Assembly (NCBI GenBank): GCA_907163375.1
Contig: CAJQUW010007055.1
Span: 211,001 to 275,000, forward strand
DNA: 64,000 nt
Source: Prostheceraeus crozeri
Taxonomy: Eukaryota; Platyhelminthes; Polycladida; Euryleptidae
Direction: 5' to 3'
Shown: one piece after another, positions 22,289 through 32,900 of the stretch
Layout: each line of letters opens with the position of its first letter
Numbering within the stretch: the stretch's first letter is position 1
Position numbers and translations under genes: made by a program
The notes under the pieces: generated by a model
The model's database searches: none
The model's input: only the letters and a program-made list of their open reading frames with translations
What the model was told of the DNA's origin: nothing

Positions 22289-23225
22289 GTGTTGTCACTT
22301 GCACTTGCTGCGCCAGCTCTCACAATGAAACCCCTAAGCAATGTGAACACGATCGCAAAACCGCTAAAGCCAAATGCTGCAGTTGTTGTAAATGTAGAAA
22401 GGCAAGAAAACAAAAAGATGAGAAGGAGGAAAAAGAGTCAGTCGTCATCGACTGAACGTTTGAAGTCAATCTATTATGATGTAAAACATCCAGCAGGATT
22501 TGCATCTATCAAGAAATTATCAAAAGCGAGTGGTCTTCCACAATCACAAGTGAAACGATGGTTAAAGGGTCAGGCTACCTATACACTCCACAAACAAGCG
22601 AAAAAGAAGTACCGCACCCTCCATTATATTGTTCATGACATCGATGAACAGCGGCAAGCAGATTTGTGCGATGTCGCCTCCAGTAAAAAATCGCTTGTGG
22701 CGACATTTTACTGCCAACTTGACACAAAATTGGACAAAGGTTCTACAAGATACACTCCATGCCTACAATCACTCTATCCATCGTTCTATTGGACTCAGAC
22801 CAGTAGATGTAAATGCTGACAATGTAGATAAAGTGCGCGAATCATTCCAACGTAAACGCACTCATGTGAAAAGTGATGTGAAAATTGGTGATAAAGTTCG
22901 TATCTCAAAAGTGAAAAGTGTTTTTGCCAAAGGGTACCTTCCGAATTGGACAGAGGAGGTATTTACAGTATCAAGGATTGATCAAAAAGACTCTCCGACC
23001 TCCTACAAGTTGAAAGATTACGATAATGAAGAAATTGAGGGTAGCTTTTACCGCGATGAGATTGAGGTAGTCACTGAAAGTGAAACATATTTGGTAGAGA
23101 AAATCATTCGATGTAAAAAACGGCAAGGTGAAGAATGGTGTCTTGTTAAATGGACTGGTTATCCTTCAAGTATGAACTCTTGGATGCGTCGTGCCGACAT
23201 CTTTCATCTAAGTGATCGACAGTGA
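22289..23225 (+). pseudogene. Polinton integrase region (rve family with chromodomain), broken
   Basis: The N-terminal part shows the typical Polinton integrase signature (YYDV-HP-GFASI--L, GLPQSQVKRWLKGQ, YTLHK, DEQRQADLCD). The C-terminal part has YNHSIHRSIGLRP, an SH3-like GDKVRISK segment and a chromodomain (VEKIIRCKK--GEEWCLVKWTGYPSSMNSW). This enzyme joins the element's ends to host DNA. The gene as a whole is not intact in this copy. Confidence 0.8.
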
Positions 23226-23266
23226 TTCATGCAAAGTTGTAACTAACAATGTTTAGGGTTTGAGCT

Positions 23267-23731
23267 ATGAATCCAACTGCCTCATTTTATTCACGACCCT
23301 CCTATGTAAGTGGTGGAGGACAAATTTACATCGGCGCTCGCCGCCAACGTGGAGGTAGCATACTTGGTGCACTGAAATCTGTTGTAGCACCTCTCATATC
23401 CAATGTCGGTAGATCTTTAAAACGAAATGTTTTAAGTAATGCCGTTGGCTTTGCTGGCGATGTTGCTAGTGATCTTTCCAGAGGTAGAAGTTTTAAGAGC
23501 AGTTTGTTGAATCGTGGGAAGGAACGCGGTTTAAAAACATTGAAGCAGACCTTTGCTGGTGTTACTCAAGGAAAGAAATCACCTAAACGAATGAATAAAG
23601 GAGGAAACATCGCGGAGCTGGTAAGGTGCGATCTTCAGTCAAAAGGCATTCACGCAAACGTCGCAGAGTCTCTAATCATTCATCAGGCACTAAACGACGA
23701 CGCTGCCATAACTTCTAATCATGGAGTGTAA
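23267..23731 (+). CDS. Polinton virion-associated basic protein
   Basis: About 154 codons. GARRQRGGSILGALKSVVAPLISNVGRSLKRN and GRSFKSSLLNRGKERGLKTLKQ are the pattern of a small basic protein placed before the major capsid gene in many Polintons and adintoviruses, with an RRQRGGS element, an amphipathic helix and an R-SFK block. It is compared by some with adenovirus core or pVI proteins. A virion or membrane-penetration role is likely but inferred. Confidence 0.7.
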   Translation: MNPTASFYSRPSYVSGGGQIYIGARRQRGGSILGALKSVVAPLISNVGRSLKRNVLSNAVGFAGDVASDLSRGRSFKSSLLNRGKERGLKTLKQTFAGVTQGKKSPKRMNKGGNIAELVRCDLQSKGIHANVAESLIIHQALNDDAAITSNHGV

Positions 23732-23746
23732 AACTTCCGGTTTTGT

Positions 23747-24997
23747 TTGTTTGATCAACAAGCCATACAGACAGATATTCTTAGTTCAAGTATTGTAGAT
23801 TATCATCCTCGAACAGCTGAGAATGCTGGCCCCATTGAATTTGTTATTCCTGGTGGTAGTGATGACTACATAGATTTGAGTTATGCGATGCTTGATTTGA
23901 GGTTTAGAATTCAGCAAGCAGATGGCACTGCTATTGACGATGCACATAAAGTTGGACTGAACAATTTACCATTGACTACATTACTTCGCGATGTTTCTCT
24001 AACGATTGGAGAGCAGCAGGTGGAAGGTGGTCAAAGCGATTATCCCTATAAATCATATTTCAATCATGTATCACAGTTTCATCCAGCAGCACAAAAAAGT
24101 CATATGGAAGCCATGGGATGGTACAGAGATGAAGCAGGAAAATTTGATGTTGAAACAAACAGTGGCTTTGTAAAGCGATCTGCTATGATTAAAGATAGTA
24201 GAGTATGTCAGCTATATGGTCCGCTGAATTTAGACTTCTTTAGACAGTCAAAGTTTTTACTCTGTAATACCAGCATGCGACTCAAGCTGACATTGAATAA
24301 GCCTGAAGTTGCGCTGAATGCATTTGGTAAAGTTGACAATTTTAGAATTCATGTGGAAGATATTGCACTTTACATTCGTCGAGTAGTACCGAATCCAAGT
24401 GTCATTAGAGGACATGCTGAAGGTCTTAACCGCCAAAATGCCATTTACCCCGTTCAGCATACAAAGCTTCTCACCTTTACAATTCCGAAAGATCAAAAGA
24501 GTTTCATGAAAGATGGCCTCTTTCCATCGGAAGCACCGAAGCTCCTCATGGTGGCAATGGTTGAAAATGATGCATTTAATGGTAATATAAAGAAGAATCC
24601 TTTCAATTTTAAACACAATCAGTTAAGTGAAATTGCTTTACGTGTAAATGGTGTGAGTCATCCTGGTCCACCCTAAAAACCAGATTTTGCTTCGGATCAA
24701 TTTATGCGCAGTTATGTTGATTTTATGGATGTCTTTGGCTTTTACAATACGGATGACACCAACGGACTCACTATGAAAGAGTTTAAGAGTGGATATACTA
24801 TTTATGCATTTGATTTGACTGCTGACAGCGATATTAGTGCCCCCTATCGTCAAGCGAACGTGCCTCATAATATTCGTTTGGATTTGACGTTCAAAAGAAC
24901 ACTACCTGAGACGATCAATGTATTAATTTATGCAGTCTTCGATTCAAATATTGAAATTACAAAGTATCGTGACGTGATTCTTCAGTATAATCGTTAA
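23747..24997 (+). pseudogene. Polinton major capsid protein region (double jelly roll), broken
   Basis: The sequence begins with the familiar Polinton capsid pattern: PIEFVIPGGSDDYIDLSYAML, LLRDVSLTIGEQQVEGG, YPYKSYF, then later blocks FRIHVEDIALYIRRV and, near the end, DFMDVFGFYNTDD and LDLTFKRTLPETINVLIYAVFD. It lies just before the protease, as usual. The gene is recognisable over its whole length but is not intact. Confidence 0.85.
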
Positions 24998-25458
24998 TGA
25001 GTTGGTTGACTGCTGACGATATTAAGACTAAAGTGCAGCGTAATGCAGACGAAGCGACGTTGAAAGCTTTCGATAATGTCTATTCACTCGATACCTTACC
25101 ACCTGCAGTAAATCACTATCCCATCTTTATTGTGCTAAACACTCATTCGCAGAATTTAGGCGGTGAGCATTGGAAAGCGATCTTTATTGGAGAAGACCGA
25201 CGTGGTGAACTATTTGACTCTCTTGCTCAATCTCCAAATATACCAACACAACAGTGGTTGAGAAAACATACGCGTCAATATCAGCGAAATGAACGCCTAC
25301 TACAACATCCACTTTCATCAACGTGTGGTGCTTTTGTACTGTACTTCATCTTAAAACGTTTACATGTATCTCGATTTGTATCTGTTATTCAAAACTTTTC
25401 ATGTAATCCATCCTCTAATGAAAAAATGATTTGTAAGTTCTATCATGATTTGAAATAA
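24997..25458 (+). CDS. Adenain-like maturation cysteine protease
   Basis: About 153 codons. The catalytic order His-Asp-Cys is visible: GGEHWKAI (His near residue 56), ELFDSLA (Asp near 72) and STCGAFVL (Cys near 110) with the preceding QHPL. This is the C5/Ulp1 fold used by adenoviruses and Polintons to process capsid proteins. Its ATG shares the last base of the capsid region's stop. The stop overlaps an AATAAA signal. It looks whole. Confidence 0.85.
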   Translation: MSWLTADDIKTKVQRNADEATLKAFDNVYSLDTLPPAVNHYPIFIVLNTHSQNLGGEHWKAIFIGEDRRGELFDSLAQSPNIPTQQWLRKHTRQYQRNERLLQHPLSSTCGAFVLYFILKRLHVSRFVSVIQNFSCNPSSNEKMICKFYHDLK

Positions 25459-25490
25459 AAACATCATGTTGGAAAAATTGTTTTTTATTT
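25453..25490. terminator. Back-to-back poly(A) signals between protease and TBP-like gene
   Basis: AATAAA on the plus strand overlaps the protease stop, and about 25 bp further an AATAAA on the minus strand lies at the end of the TBP-like gene. This is a compact convergent arrangement. Confidence 0.55.
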
Positions 25491-26030
25491 TACAATCCGC
25501 TGGGTACGTACATACTCGATGAGATAGTCTAGGATCACATTTACTTGTACATGAGATTTTAGTCCAGTAATGATCACTTTACTATTATAAAAGATTGCCA
25601 CATGCACAGGTAACCAACAACTAATAAGAGCTGCAGGAAAAAGTTCGGGTTCATAACACAAATTGTAACTGCTGGTACGAATCTTCAAAAATGATACACT
25701 TTCACTCAATTGAGTAGAGATCACCATATTGTCCACAGTCAGATTCGACATCACACACCTCTCCCTCTTCCATATCCGACGTAGTAGTCTTTGTAGCTCT
25801 AAGCGCATTGACTGCGCCGATGAATGAGAAAGGGCGCCGAGAATCTGTACAGTCCCATTTGGGAAGAGTTGAAGATTCCGTGAATTGTTCATCTTCACCA
25901 CTAACATTTGAGGTCGGCCCGGGTAATACTTGCTGTTTGGAAGGTGTTGGTGTAATGTTGTGAGATCGATTTTGGTGTAGAGTCTGAAGCGACGGAGAAT
26001 GTTGACGATGGTGTAGCGATGGCGCTTCAT
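25485..26030 (-). CDS. TATA-binding protein (TBP)-like protein
   Basis: From the ATG at 26030 this is about 182 codons, the size of the TBP core. Two repeats are visible. Repeat 1: IVN...KIDLTTL...N-KYYPGRPQMLVVKMNNSR, LFPNGTVQILGALS, an Arg/Leu-rich helix. Repeat 2: LTVDNMVIS, YEPELFPAALI, VHVAIFYNSKVIITGLKS, ILDYLIEYVR. YEPELFP and the F--GK-V-TG-K pattern are diagnostic of TBP (host: SYEPELFPGLIYR, LIFVSGKVVLTGAK). TBP bends TATA DNA and nucleates RNA polymerase II or III initiation in the nucleus. There is no long N-terminal extension. It overlaps the tail of the upstream minus-strand frame in another frame. The frame can be read back to 26174, but only the part after 26030 is TBP-like. 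Family membership is well supported; function in the element is inference. Confidence 0.85.
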   Translation of the reverse strand: MKRHRYTIVNILRRFRLYTKIDLTTLHQHLPNSKYYPGRPQMLVVKMNNSRNLQLFPNGTVQILGALSHSSAQSMRLELQRLLRRIWKRERCVMSNLTVDNMVISTQLSESVSFLKIRTSSYNLCYEPELFPAALISCWLPVHVAIFYNSKVIITGLKSHVQVNVILDYLIEYVRTQRIVK

Positions 26031-26352
26031 GATGAAAAAATGAGTAAATTGAGCGATGTACCTTCCTTTTATACTTTTCCCAACTACCTTGATGAAATGT
26101 GAAGTTAGTATGGAGTTGGGAATGATAGAGTTGAATTCGCCGATTGTTGACGCGCAACCAGATGCGATTTCCAATACGTGAATGTCTTTTCATATAGAAG
26201 TATTTCAAATCCTTCATGATATGATGTAGAGATTGAAAATGACGATAAGATAAAGCAAACTCTCTTCTCACATTTCCAGTTGAATCTTTGAAATAGACGT
26301 TTCGATCATGATCCGTTTCAATACGTTGTAGGGAATCTAATTTCCAACTCAT
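26020..26352 (-). CDS. Polinton small protein, paralogue A
   Basis: From ATG 26352 the first 110 or so residues (MSWKLDSLQRIETD...VYFKDSTG, RHFQSLHHIMKDLKYF, RIGNRIWLRVNNRRIQLYHS, WEKYKRKVHRSIYSFFHHE) align along their whole length with the neighbouring minus-strand gene 26375-26743. The open frame continues to 25702, but that tail runs across the TBP-like gene in another frame, has no counterpart in the paralogue and looks like chance reading. FK-S-G---R-I-L---QF--L could be a PC4-like single-strand DNA-binding fold, but the likeness is weak. Confidence 0.55.
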
Positions 26353-26374
26353 GGTGCGTGATAGTCATGTCTGA

Positions 26375-26743
26375 TTAAGATTTGCATAGTAGGGCGATGA
26401 ACTCACGACGAATAAATGTCATGATGGAGCGATGTATGTATCTTCTATACTTCTCCCAATTGTATTTGCGAAATGAGAAACAGTTTGCGGAATGAGAATG
26501 GTAGATTTGAATTTCATTTCTGTAATGTTGAAGCCAAACTTGATCACCCAAGGAGATGAATCTTAATGTTTCAAAATATTCCAAATCCCTCATGATATCA
26601 TTGAGGTTGACAAATTGTCGCCATGTTAATGTAATACCTCTTGATGTATGACCATGAGAATTTTTGAAATGTACGTTTCCATCACGATCAACTCTGATAT
26701 ATTGTAGAGAGTCCAAAATCCAAGTCTTCATGATGTTATGCAA
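26375..26743 (-). CDS. Polinton small protein, paralogue B
   Basis: About 119-122 codons. Start MHNIMKTW or, better, MKTWILDSLQYIRVD, which aligns with the start of paralogue A. Shared blocks: V-FK-S-G, L--RQF--L--IM-DL-YF, LG--VWL, EIQIYHSH, W-KYRR-IHRSI--F. The two genes arose by tandem duplication. No firm family is recognised; a weak PC4-like pattern (FKNSHGHTSRGITLTWRQF) is noted. It is divergent from the plus-strand structural gene that starts 24 bp away, so the gap must hold both start regions. Confidence 0.6.
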   Translation of the reverse strand: MHNIMKTWILDSLQYIRVDRDGNVHFKNSHGHTSRGITLTWRQFVNLNDIMRDLEYFETLRFISLGDQVWLQHYRNEIQIYHSHSANCFSFRKYNWEKYRRYIHRSIMTFIRREFIALLCKS

Positions 26744-26766
26744 AGCCGCAGATCAGCAATATCAAA

Positions 26767-28164
26767 ATGTCGTTTTATCATATTTTGCTTAGCAATACGG
26801 CTACAAAGAGATTTGCTAGTAATCGAGCCGCACTCTTTTCTACTCCCATTGATCATGCACAACAGCTAAATGGAAATTGGGAAGTGGGTGTCACTCAACT
26901 TGTTTATAGCAACTGTGTCTATACTTTTGATCATGAGGTGATGACTATTAATATGAGACGTACAGCTGCTTACCAATGTGAAAAGGGGTGCCGAGTATAC
27001 ATTCCACAGTGGCCAAAGAAAGATCTCTTATCATGTAAAAAGTTTATATATGATTTCTTGAATAAAGCGTGTAAACATATTGCCCAATTTACTCCGCACA
27101 ATGATGATCATAATTATGTACATCTTGTAGTTGAGAAAGATTGGATTGTTGGTTTAAGTCCAAGTTTAAGAAATGATTTAGGTTACCTCGCTAGCGCCTT
27201 AACAAGCTATGATAATTTTAACGTTAATTACCACATAAGTGGTCATAAACAGTTAATATATCGAGACGAAGCTTATTATGTAGATCTTATTCCAAAAAAT
27301 GAGAAGACGTTGGTGAAGAAGATTGTGATTAAGCCAAGAAAGACAAACATGACTCCTGAAACATTATTGAAGAAATTTAATTATCTCCTTCGAGTTGATG
27401 GTAAACAAGTGGCAACATTGACTTATATCAAATCATCTAATCATATTGCAATAATTAAATTAAATGATGATGATCTAGTATTAGTTTGTTCAAAAGATTT
27501 TCATCAGTTCTTAAGACATCGTTCTGCAGCTGTTCATGGAAAATCTGATATGCAACATTTACCATGTGAAAGGCCAAATCAATTTGATACAGAATGGGCC
27601 GTATCTTTATACAGAAAGTGTGTACAGCCTTTCGGTGGTGTCTTACATGAAACAAGAGTGTTGATGCCTCGCATTATTACTTCGGTTAAATTGGTTGTAG
27701 ATTATTTAAATGAAGTGATTAATGAGCAACATGTTTCATTTTCTGAAAAAGAAGGTGCTTTGTCTCTCACTATAAGTGGAAAAGGTATTGAACTAATTAT
27801 GGATAAAACTCTAATGGACATTTTGGGTTTTGATCAAAATATCTTTAAAAGTGGTACTGTAACCAAAGCTAGCGCAGACATGTCACTATCGCGTCGTATT
27901 AACTATTTTCAGATATATTCCAATATTGGTGAAGATGTACGTGTGGGAGATGTTGAAGCTCTATTGCTAGCAATGATACCATACCAGCCAAAAAGCTGCA
28001 GTATTTTATCTGAGCATACTTTCAAGAAAGTGCATTATACAAAGCTGAAATCAAACTACATCCCACAAATTGATACTGCCATTTATGACGATGCTGGTGC
28101 GTTGATTCCTTTTCATAAAGATGCTGTGACAAGTATCACACTCCATTTCCGAATGAAGAGTTAA
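26767..28164 (+). CDS. Polinton structural protein of the WEVGV type, copy 1
   Basis: About 465 codons and looks whole. It begins SFYHILLSNTATKRFASNRAALFSTPI--AQQLNGNWEVGVTQLVY. This F-V-L-SN-S----F--N---F---L---L-G-WEVGL--I-Y pattern opens a large Polinton protein thought to be a virion component, and the later ELIMDKTLMDILGFDQNIF block fits the same family. The WEVG motif recurs in the neighbouring copy 28174-29723, indicating a tandem pair. A fibre-, penton- or tail-like role is a guess. Confidence 0.65.
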   Translation: MSFYHILLSNTATKRFASNRAALFSTPIDHAQQLNGNWEVGVTQLVYSNCVYTFDHEVMTINMRRTAAYQCEKGCRVYIPQWPKKDLLSCKKFIYDFLNKACKHIAQFTPHNDDHNYVHLVVEKDWIVGLSPSLRNDLGYLASALTSYDNFNVNYHISGHKQLIYRDEAYYVDLIPKNEKTLVKKIVIKPRKTNMTPETLLKKFNYLLRVDGKQVATLTYIKSSNHIAIIKLNDDDLVLVCSKDFHQFLRHRSAAVHGKSDMQHLPCERPNQFDTEWAVSLYRKCVQPFGGVLHETRVLMPRIITSVKLVVDYLNEVINEQHVSFSEKEGALSLTISGKGIELIMDKTLMDILGFDQNIFKSGTVTKASADMSLSRRINYFQIYSNIGEDVRVGDVEALLLAMIPYQPKSCSILSEHTFKKVHYTKLKSNYIPQIDTAIYDDAGALIPFHKDAVTSITLHFRMKS

Positions 28165-28173
28165 TGCAAAAGT

Positions 28174-29723
28174 ATGCTAATATATTTTTCCAATGTGAAT
28201 AATATGGAAAGTGAAAATAAGGACTCGTTTCTAATCTACTTTCCCAGTAATGCTTCTATGAATAAATTTCCCAAAAATAAACCATCAGACTATCGAGTAG
28301 AATTAAATCGCCCACTACATTTAGAAGGTGAATGGGAGGTTGGCGTTTCTAGTATTTGCTATGATAGCAATATTCAGAATGTGAATGATTTGGAATAAAT
28401 GATATTGACTCCTCGCACTCATGATGGAATAACGATGAATAATGCATTCCAGTTCCCATACAATTTAACATCAGATGGAAAGTGGAACTATGAACGGATT
28501 CAGATAAAATCAGATTATTATGGTCCATTTGGGGATGAGAAAATTATTAAGGCATTCAACAGTGGTAATACTTCCATCATGAAGAATAAAAATCAGAAAG
28601 TTTATGAGTTTATTATCTATCATTGGAGTGGGAGACAGTTCCTCCGCTTTCATTCTTTTACTAAAGGTCTTACGCTGAGGTTGGATAATGAATTCTATCC
28701 ACATCTTGGTTTTGGTCATGGACTACATCTAACGTCAATTGCTACTGCAAATGTTAAAAAGTTTATTCAAATCGAATCAACAAATTTCATTATAGATTTA
28801 AAATATTTGATGAAGATGTTGTAGAATGCGAAGAACGCATCATTTTGAAAAAGCGTGGTGTTCAACCTTTATCACTTATTGAGTTAGTAAAACGATGGAA
28901 TGAGACTGTGGGTAAGAAGTATGGAGAGAAAATTATGGCAGACAAAGATAAGTTGGTTATTCAGAAATATAATGACAAACTTACAGTTTATTTCTCTCCA
29001 ACCTTGCGTCATTTTGTAAGACATTATACACCTATTATTGGAAGCGGTGTGGTGTATGCTTCTCATGAATATCACACTAAAGCTGATTCAGTTAATGATG
29101 AATGGTGGGTGGACATCTATGGCGATCGCATCAAGAAAATTTACCAGTCTTTTGAAGAATCTAAAGTTGCTATCAATATAATGCCGCGTCTATATCATAC
29201 AGTTGAAAGCTTCATTCATGTAGTAAATCCTTATATACAACAGAAGTTGAAGCATGTGATGAAAAGTAAATATGATGTAAAGACACACCACATTTCGTTT
29301 TCAATTGAAAATCAACGCGTTGTTCTGAAACTGGGTGATGACATTCAATGTCAATTGAGTAAAAATTTGAAAAAACTCTTTGGTTTTTCAATGCTACAAA
29401 CTGTGTTTGCTGCTGCGCATACGATTGGTATAGAAACACCAATGACACTTGATAAACATGAACAGCACCTTTACATTCAAAGTGATTTGATTCTACCTAT
29501 TTCTGTTGGTGAGAAAAAAGAATACATTTTACGTGATTTCATTCATGATAAAGACGCTTCATATGGAATAGTCGAGAAGATGTTTGAATCTATTTTCTAT
29601 CATCCCGTCGTCAAACAAACTATACCCTCTATTGCTATCAAAATTACCAATGGTTTACAAGAGTGCATCCATGTGAAAGATACTAAATCCCTCGTAACTT
29701 TAGTGTTTCGGAAAACAAAGTGA
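28174..29723 (+). pseudogene. Polinton structural protein of the WEVGV type, copy 2, broken
   Basis: Begins SFLIYFPSNASMNKFPKNKPSDYRVELN, then L-GEWEVGVSSICYDS, the same opening as the 26767 gene. Later segments (LTLRLDNEFYPHLGFG, CQLSKNLKKLFGF, then a TLVFRKTK end) parallel that protein. It is a diverged tandem paralogue and is not intact. Confidence 0.65.
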
Positions 29724-29737
29724 AGTCATTGTGATAT

Positions 29738-29752
29738 GTTTATTGAAATAAA
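29738..29752. terminator. Overlapping poly(A) signals of converging Polinton genes
   Basis: TTTATTGAAATAAA holds AATAAA on the plus strand (for the structural gene ending at 29723) and on the minus strand (for the DNA polymerase gene). Confidence 0.6.
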
Positions 29753-29902
29753 AATATGTATATGAAAAAGTCTTTTCACAGATATAGGGGGAATGGGCTG
29801 ACTGTAGGCATATATTCACAAGGAAGAAACGATCTCATGCGATACATAAAACAGCAATGTTTATCTACAGAAATCAACATCAAAATACTAAGTTAAGGAT
29901 GA

Positions 29903-32900
29903 TTATGCTAAGACGTCTCCTGAATGTGGTAGTGTGAGTTTAATTCTTTTGGGTGGTGGTATGTTTGTGTCAGGATGTCCATGTGGAAGAGATATGTTAT
30001 GTTCTAACCAGCACCTCTTATCCTCCCATGCTGAAAGCGCCCGTTTCCTAAAAGTATGCGTTTTGATCTCATGCGACTTAGATTTTAAGATTGTCATATT
30101 GACAAACGTTATATTTTTATTTCTATAGGCTTTCCTGAAATTTTTATGTTTCATGTTAGAGACCAATGATCTTGATATGCCTTTAGCACGCTTAATACTA
30201 TCGTCACAATCCTTTAATTTCATACTGTACATTTTTGGACGGAGGAGAATCATTTCATCTATTTCCTTCCCTGCTGTCTCATCCTTAAAGCAGCCAAGTT
30301 TTGTCTTATTTTTGATGGAGTAGAGTGGGTGATCAGTAGGATAATTTGATGTATCAAAATATCTTTCTAAAGATTTTCCTACTTCATTGAAATTTAAATC
30401 TTTTTGAGTGGTAATACCTAAGAAGAAACTATCTGTATCGCCACCCAACAAACGAACCTCTTTTACGAGAGGACATGGTTTTAGTATTTTATAAAAGAGT
30501 TGGTACATTTCAAGCTTAGAATAATCTAGTACAGCTTGGCCAATATAGATGGGCTTGCACAACATAACTTGAGATTTTATCATTTTAACACCTACAAGAT
30601 CCTCATCGATGATGTCTCTATCAATGAAAAGAGGTGATGAGACCAATTTCTTAAATTTTGTAACATCATTGACTAGTTTGTAGTTTACACGTTTTCTAAC
30701 ATCCTCCATCGTCTTACCAAATAGACTATTATTCTTATACTTATAAAAATCTTTTTCAAAATTATTTTGGGCTAGTGCACGTTTCTGGCTGTTGCTATCA
30801 ATATATGGTTTGAGGAAGGCTTTCTGTCTAAATTTAATAATGCGGTGAACTCTTTTTAAAATCATACCCATTTCTAAATAAAATTTTAAGATGCTAAAGT
30901 GGACTAGATAGTTTTCCTTATCATACTGGGTGAGTAAAAGTTTGCGGCAAGGCTTATAGTCGGGTTGACCGCATGATTCTAAATCTTTATGAAATTGTTT
31001 CATAAAGTTGGAAAACATATCTTTGGTCACTTCACCTGATTCGGGTGCGAGTGGAAAATCTACGGTTTTATGTTTAATATTATTTGGATAGATTAGATCT
31101 ATCTCAAAATAATATCCCCAATCACCTTCATCTGGAATTGCTAGTATGTTAGAAGGGTTGGAGAGATGCTGAATTTCACTATCATCTAACCAGCTAAACT
31201 CAGAGTGAGGGAGTGGTTTGGATAGTGAACTACCATATAAATTATTTTGGTCATAATACTTAAGATGAGTCTGATCATCGCCTACTAATTTTGATTTTAA
31301 CCTACGTGTATGTTTATTTACAAATGTGAGACCACCGCGAATTCCTCGCTCAAATAAATTATACATCTCTGGATCTTGTAAGAGATGAATGGTCTCACCA
31401 GTCATTTTAAAAGCAGACTTAAAGGACATGGCTGGCAGACTGACAAAGTGGACGGGATCTAACTTATCTTCTTCTAATGCCACTCGTCGAAACTCCTGAA
31501 ATACATCAGCCAGCAAAAATACACCTAACTTAAGGTAGGCAATCATATATTCGCCAAATGTATGGCAGTCAAATTTTATCCATGCATCTTGTGCATGATC
31601 ATAATCTTCGGTCTTACATTCTGCACCGCTCAAATCATTTTTAAATTTATCTATGGATGGAAGAGAAGTCTCGCCGAGTTTACTAATCGCATCAAAATAT
31701 GCATATGGAAAGACTCCTTTCCGTGTGATGACTTCATCGGTTAGATTTGGATATTGTTTCTTAAGATTTTGTGTTAGTGGAAGAGATTTTAGATTTTGTA
31801 CGAGAGAGGCCAGTGATGCAGTCTTAAATTGGTAGGAATCTAAAAATTTTATATCAAAATAGACCGTCTTATTTTCTTTAGTTTTATCGACAGGCACTTT
31901 TGCTGTCATGGCCATAAACTTCTCTCTCGTTTGTGCTATTACATCAAGTTTCCACTCTTTCATTTGACCTAAACCTCCTTTTATTATCATATGGCTGTCG
32001 TAGCCCTTGAAATTATGGAAAATGACGGGTAATGTACGCCGTTTCATCCTAAGTGAAAAATTGCATTTTGAACATAGTGCGTTTCTAAATTTACCAGTGA
32101 TGTGATCATGGTCGCGCACTTTCTTAATCTTATCATCATCAAATGTTTTACTACATTTGGGACAAACGTTGCAACTATCAGATTTTGCTTGATCATCTGC
32201 TGTCATATGCAATGATCTTCGATAGAGTTCACCATCATACTTTTGTTGAAATTTTACAGCCTGTTCGAGGAATTGTAGGAATTGGTAAATACAATCCTCA
32301 CCTTGCCAGACGTGCATTTTATTTTTTCTATTTTGGAAATGGTCATGCCATACTTCATAGCACGATATGGCTGCTGGCTTGTGGATGATATCATCGATAT
32401 AGCATTCGATGTCAGCATAGATGACACGAAGAGGACTTAGTTCATCGCCATTCTCTCTATATGAAAACTCCTTATCTTTGGGCATGCGCTCCATTTGTAG
32501 TTTACCTCGCTTACACCATTCGTAATGAGTTTCAAATCTATTTTTACTCCTAAAGTTGCGAATGCATCTGTCAGAGTAATAAATCTCTGATGAGGTAGAA
32601 TTTCTTAAGTGGTGGTATAAGCGAGAAATTTTGGGAATAGCGCAGTAGTGCCATTCCTCACTATCATCCTGTCTTACTAATAAAAGGTTGACAACGTGGT
32701 CATAACAACTCGAACGCGAGTTGTAGCGGACACCCTTCAATCCCTTTTCCCAAACATGGAGAACTATTTTGATGTTGTTCAATTTTTCAAATTTTTCTAT
32801 ATCTTTAATTTTCATATCTTCACTATTGCAGTCACCAAACTTTAATTCATTCTCCCACTGTTGATACTTACTCTTACGGTATCGGCTATACTGTACATCA

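Noticed and set aside
25702-26020. C-terminal tail of paralogue A as real protein
   Set aside because: The paralogue lacks it, it is low in motif content, and the same bases encode the TBP-like protein in another frame with clear conservation.
26031-26174. N-terminal extension of the TBP-like frame before ATG 26030
   Set aside because: It overlaps the conserved part of paralogue A in another frame and adds nothing TBP-like.
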